Notes under the pieces: model-generated | Told to the model about the DNA's origin: nothing | Seen by the model: only the letters and a program-made list of their open reading frames with translations | Databases searched by the model: none | Origin: an uncultured Phycisphaerales bacterium | Lineage (GTDB): Bacteria; Planctomycetota; Phycisphaerae; Phycisphaerales; SM1A02 | NCBI GenBank assembly: GCA_946886375.1 | Contig: CAMPIL010000036.1 | Location: 1 to 15,458 of the forward strand | Length of the DNA: 15,458 nt | Direction of reading: 5' to 3' | Translations under genes and position numbers: made by a program | Shown: positions 14,456 to 15,458 of the stretch, one piece after another | Layout: each line of letters starts with the position of its first letter | How positions within the stretch are numbered: the stretch's first letter is position 1

Positions 14456-15458
14456 TCAACCGAGTGATTGTAGTGCCTTGCGTGCCGCGGCAAGTTCATT
14501 TTCAGCCTGGGTCAGCAGCGCCCGCGTTTCCTGAACCTTGGCGGGCGGGGCCTTGCTCACATACCCGGCATTGTCCAAACGGCTGCGGTAGCCGGCGATT
14601 GCCTTTTCCTTTTCTTCGATGACCTTCGCCAGCCGCGCACGTTCGGTTCCCACATCCACCTCGTCCACCAACCCACCCAGCAGCAGTTCGTGGCCTTCAA
14701 AGGCCAGTGGAATCGACGAAGCCGGCCGTGAGGCGGAGGTCGGCTGCACCGGTTCCAAACCCGCAAGCGCTTCCACCACCCCGCCTGCCGAAGCGATCAG
14801 GTCGATGACCTCGCGCGGCGCAGAGAGCGTTGCACGCTTCTTCTGGACGTTGCGCTCGGTCTTGATCGAACGGATTGATTCCACCAGCGTCTGCACTCGC
14901 TCAAACGTCGCGACCGCCGCCTTGTCTTCCACGCTGCACTTGATGTCGGGCCAGGCGGCGGTGGCAAGCAGATCGTTTGAAGGGAGTTTGATGCCTTCCA
15001 GGCCCGCAACGCCGCTGGAATTGATCGATGGCCACAGTGTTTCGGTGACGAACGGCATGATCGGATGCAGCATCCGCACGATCGCGTTCAGCATTGTTCG
15101 CAGCACCTGCTGCTGCGCGGAACTTGATTTCACCGTCGGCTTGATCGCTTCGAGATACCAGTCGCAGAAATCGCGCCAAACCAGGTCGTACATCGCATCG
15201 GCGTACGCATTGAACTGGTAGTCGGCAATTGCGTCTTCCACCGCGTGCAGCGTGCGATGCAGCCGCGCAATGATCCATCTGTCAACCAGCGCGAGATTCT
15301 CGACGCCCAGGGATTGCAATCCCTGGGCTTCATCGGCCGGCAATGGATTGAGATTCGACAGCGCAAAACGCGTCGCGTTCCACAATTTGTTTGCGAAGTT
15401 GCGGCCTTGGTCGAACTTCGTTGACGAGTTGCGGGCCAGCGGCGTATCGGCCGTAACG
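14456..15458 (-). CDS. valS: Valyl-tRNA synthetase, C-terminal part (partial)
   Basis: This is the class I aminoacyl-tRNA synthetase that charges tRNA-Val with valine. Only the last 334 or so residues are in the window; the HIGH and KMSKS catalytic motifs lie beyond the edge. The visible part opens with the anticodon-binding domain (STKFDQGRNFANKLWNATRF), continues through DRWIIARLHRTLHAVEDAI and MLHPIMPFVTETLW, and ends in a coiled-coil C-terminal arm (RARLAKVIEEKEKAIAGYRSRLDN, GYVSKAPPAKVQETRALL) that contacts the tRNA elbow in this family. The reading frame is open across the window edge, so the gene is interrupted only by the window boundary. Its TGA at 14456-14458 is about 56 nt before the lipoprotein GTG. 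Confidence 0.95.
   Translation of the reverse strand, partial: VTADTPLARNSSTKFDQGRNFANKLWNATRFALSNLNPLPADEAQGLQSLGVENLALVDRWIIARLHRTLHAVEDAIADYQFNAYADAMYDLVWRDFCDWYLEAIKPTVKSSSAQQQVLRTMLNAIVRMLHPIMPFVTETLWPSINSSGVAGLEGIKLPSNDLLATAAWPDIKCSVEDKAAVATFERVQTLVESIRSIKTERNVQKKRATLSAPREVIDLIASAGGVVEALAGLEPVQPTSASRPASSIPLAFEGHELLLGGLVDEVDVGTERARLAKVIEEKEKAIAGYRSRLDNAGYVSKAPPAKVQETRALLTQAENELAAARKALQSLG

Overview
The window looks like chromosomal DNA of a GC-rich bacterium, most likely a planctomycete (possibly Phycisphaerae). This is an inference from three things: a small two-helix membrane protein ending in the CPxCGYDL...CPECG zinc ribbon that I associate with that phylum, a HEGWH gluzincin-type lipoprotein, and the general scarcity of Shine-Dalgarno sequences. 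No phage, transposon, plasmid or CRISPR feature was seen.

Layout. (1) 1-3927, plus strand: the tail of a probable substrate-binding protein followed by livH, livM, livG and livF, a complete membrane and ATPase set for a branched-chain amino acid ABC importer. The run ends in a long inverted repeat (3919-3959) that overlaps the livF stop. (2) 3972-5478, plus strand: an unrecognised acidic protein and a YkgJ-type cysteine-cluster protein, probably co-transcribed. (3) 5579-5741: a tRNA-Val(GAC) gene with a well-formed sigma70-type promoter. (4) 5802-6464: the membrane zinc-ribbon protein. (5) 6537-11930, plus strand: a tryptophan/kynurenine gene cluster in the order ACMSD, kynU, kmo, tdo, kynB, with a probable promoter placed so that translation would start almost at the 5' end of the mRNA. 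(6) 11931-12218: a convergent intergenic region holding an inverted repeat and a short 15-bp-period repeat. (7) 12219-15458, minus strand: valS (C-terminal part), a lipoprotein metallopeptidase, a YfcE-like phosphoesterase and a GNAT acetyltransferase, all reading the same way with short gaps.

How the genes work together. The kynurenine cluster encodes every step from tryptophan to 3-hydroxyanthranilate (TDO, KynB, KMO, KynU) plus ACMSD, which acts one step later. The enzyme that joins them, 3-hydroxyanthranilate 3,4-dioxygenase, is absent from this window and must be elsewhere if the route is complete. ACMSD diverts the pathway away from quinolinate/NAD and towards 2-aminomuconate, so the cluster reads as a catabolic tryptophan pathway rather than only an NAD-supply route.

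No wholly new system was found. The observations most worth following are the kynurenine cluster with its missing dioxygenase, the C-terminal membrane helix on KMO, the two extra hydrophobic segments in LivM, the long hairpin at the end of the liv operon, the near-leaderless non-ATG start of ACMSD, and the unrecognised gene at 3972-5003.
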